DNA of 64,000 nt. Source: Aureibacter tunicatorum. Lineage in GTDB: Bacteria > Bacteroidota > Bacteroidia > Cytophagales > Cyclobacteriaceae. Positions 63,267 through 64,000 of this stretch are shown here, one piece after another (the stretch's first letter is position 1; the number at the start of each line of letters is the position of its first letter). The translations under genes were made by a program, and so were the position numbers. The stretch lies in the NCBI RefSeq assembly GCF_036492635.1, contig NZ_AP025305.1, positions 1,426,001-1,490,000 of the forward strand, given 5' to 3'. The notes beneath the pieces are model-generated. The model had not been told where the DNA came from and searched no databases. It saw only the letters and a program-made list of their open reading frames with translations.

Positions 63267-63408
63267 ACCGCTCATGGTATCCGGGGGATCCGCGGCAGGC
63301 GGAATCCTTGGATTCTATTTGGCTAAGAAGCTCAAAAAAGAGCCTTTGCCTTGGGTGATCGCTTCGAGTTTTGTCGGAGCGGTGGTTGTTACAAGTTTAA
63401 TGGATTGA
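63244..63408 (+). CDS. Small membrane protein
   Basis: 54 residues from ATG 63244, too short for the default ORF cut-off. Gly-rich hydrophobic segments (SGGSAAGGILGFYLAKKL and PWVIASSFVGAVVV) make two short spans. It overlaps the holin's end and lies 2 bp before the ArdC-like gene. A holin partner or virion membrane protein. Confidence 0.6.
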   Translation: MKLLIKNKPLMVSGGSAAGGILGFYLAKKLKKEPLPWVIASSFVGAVVVTSLMD

Positions 63409-63410
63409 AT

Positions 63411-64000
63411 ATGTTAGAATTAGCGTTACTGGGTGGCGGATTGCTCGCCGCGAAGATTTTTGGCAAGAAGAAAAAGCAAAAAGAGCCTGCAAGAGGACTT
63501 GAGGGAATTCCCTACCTTTCCAATAGGCAAGCTCTGAAAGTGTACGGCGAGAACGGTGAAAACGTAGGCGGACTTTCGGGCTTGGAAGGCGGCAAGGATG
63601 TGTATCAAATCATTACGGACATGATTTTGGAAAAAATCAACAAAAACGATGATTTGCCATGGAGAAAACCTTGGTCTACGGACAGATATGTCATGAGCAA
63701 TGGTGATCCGGTGCCTAGAATTCCAATGAACTTTGTCAGCCATTCCAAATACAGAGGCATCAATGTGTTTTTGTTGATGATGGCGAATAGACCTCATCCT
63801 TTTTGGATGACCTTCAAGCAAGTTTCAGCTAAAAAAGGAACGATAAAGAAAGGCGCCAAAAGCGAGATTGTGGTCTATTACGAGATGATTTATCGAGATG
63901 ACAAGAACAAGCGCATCACCAAAGCTCAGTATGAAGCTTCTGACAATCCCAATGACAAAGCGTATCCGATTTTGAAATATTACCGGGTGTTCAATGGGGC
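63411..64000 (+). CDS. ArdC-like protein with N-terminal hydrophobic anchor, truncated by window edge
   Basis: At least 196 residues are visible, running off the right edge. A hydrophobic start (LELALLGGGLLAAKIFGKKKK) precedes a domain matching the N-terminal ssDNA-binding portion of ArdC/DUF1738 (VYQIITDMILEKIN, LPWRKPWST, SKYRGINVFLLMM, WMTFKQVSAKKGTIKKGAKSE). ArdC-type proteins protect incoming DNA from restriction and usually have a C-terminal metallopeptidase domain. A membrane anchor on such a protein is unusual. Confidence 0.8.
   Translation, partial: MLELALLGGGLLAAKIFGKKKKQKEPARGLEGIPYLSNRQALKVYGENGENVGGLSGLEGGKDVYQIITDMILEKINKNDDLPWRKPWSTDRYVMSNGDPVPRIPMNFVSHSKYRGINVFLLMMANRPHPFWMTFKQVSAKKGTIKKGAKSEIVVYYEMIYRDDKNKRITKAQYEASDNPNDKAYPILKYYRVFNG

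Overview
The window looks like a chromosome segment of a gliding-type Bacteroidota bacterium, probably order Cytophagales. The evidence is a SusD-family lipoprotein, a type IX secretion (T9SS) C-terminal sorting domain, DUF2851, DUF4290 and DUF3109 proteins that are typical of the phylum, an alpha-oxoamine synthase of the sphingolipid/sulfonolipid type, and few Shine-Dalgarno sequences. I cannot name the species from sequence alone.

Region 1 (1-33.1 kb) is ordinary core genome. In order it holds: the 3' part of a SusD gene; a LolC/E-like permease; a NamZ-like muramidase, fmt, folA and an acyltransferase; cinA; a lipoyl E2 acyltransferase; folE and a QueD/PTPS homologue; DUF4159; a PBP4-type carboxypeptidase coupled to a tiny secreted protein; DUF3109; pcrA; DUF4290-murA; an alpha-oxoamine synthase; a GH19 chitinase lipoprotein; a YCF48-type propeller; DUF2851; an AddA-like helicase-nuclease; a WYL regulator beside an ABM-ABM-GyrI-like fusion; an NTF2-like protein; a DUF294-type nucleotidyltransferase with an unusual N-terminus; GNAT; Crp/Fnr; DUF2834. 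MurA carries Asp where the fosfomycin-target Cys normally sits.

Region 2 (33.4-44.3 kb) is accessory. It has a 2215-residue secreted M43-type metalloprotease with five tandem ~275-residue repeats and a T9SS tail, an alpha/beta hydrolase pseudogene with two lesions, and several AT-rich membrane or unknown genes.

Region 3 (about 44.4-64 kb, running off the right edge) reads as a prophage or phage-derived element. A CI-like repressor faces a small rightward gene across an operator-like region. The early segment has three tRNA-like structures that lack an anticodon arm, a helically phased GTTTAC array upstream of an unknown 296-residue protein, and a PP-loop (PAPS-reductase-like) protein. An AT-rich cargo block (49.3-53.5 kb) carries a SUKH-type protein, a possible partner, and a three-gene operon ending in a membrane-anchored pentapeptide protein. 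From 53.9 kb a more GC-rich, tightly packed rightward operon encodes a transglutaminase-like protein with extreme Lys/Arg-rich repeats, several small single-membrane-span proteins, beta-rich structural candidates, a membrane-anchored lysozyme-like protein, an amidase, a 3TM-type holin and an ArdC-like protein with a hydrophobic N-terminus.

No terminase, portal, tail, baseplate or integrase gene is visible in the window. My leading hypothesis is a little-described tailless, membrane-containing provirus of Bacteroidota. No capsid protein or packaging ATPase could be proven here, so that remains inference.
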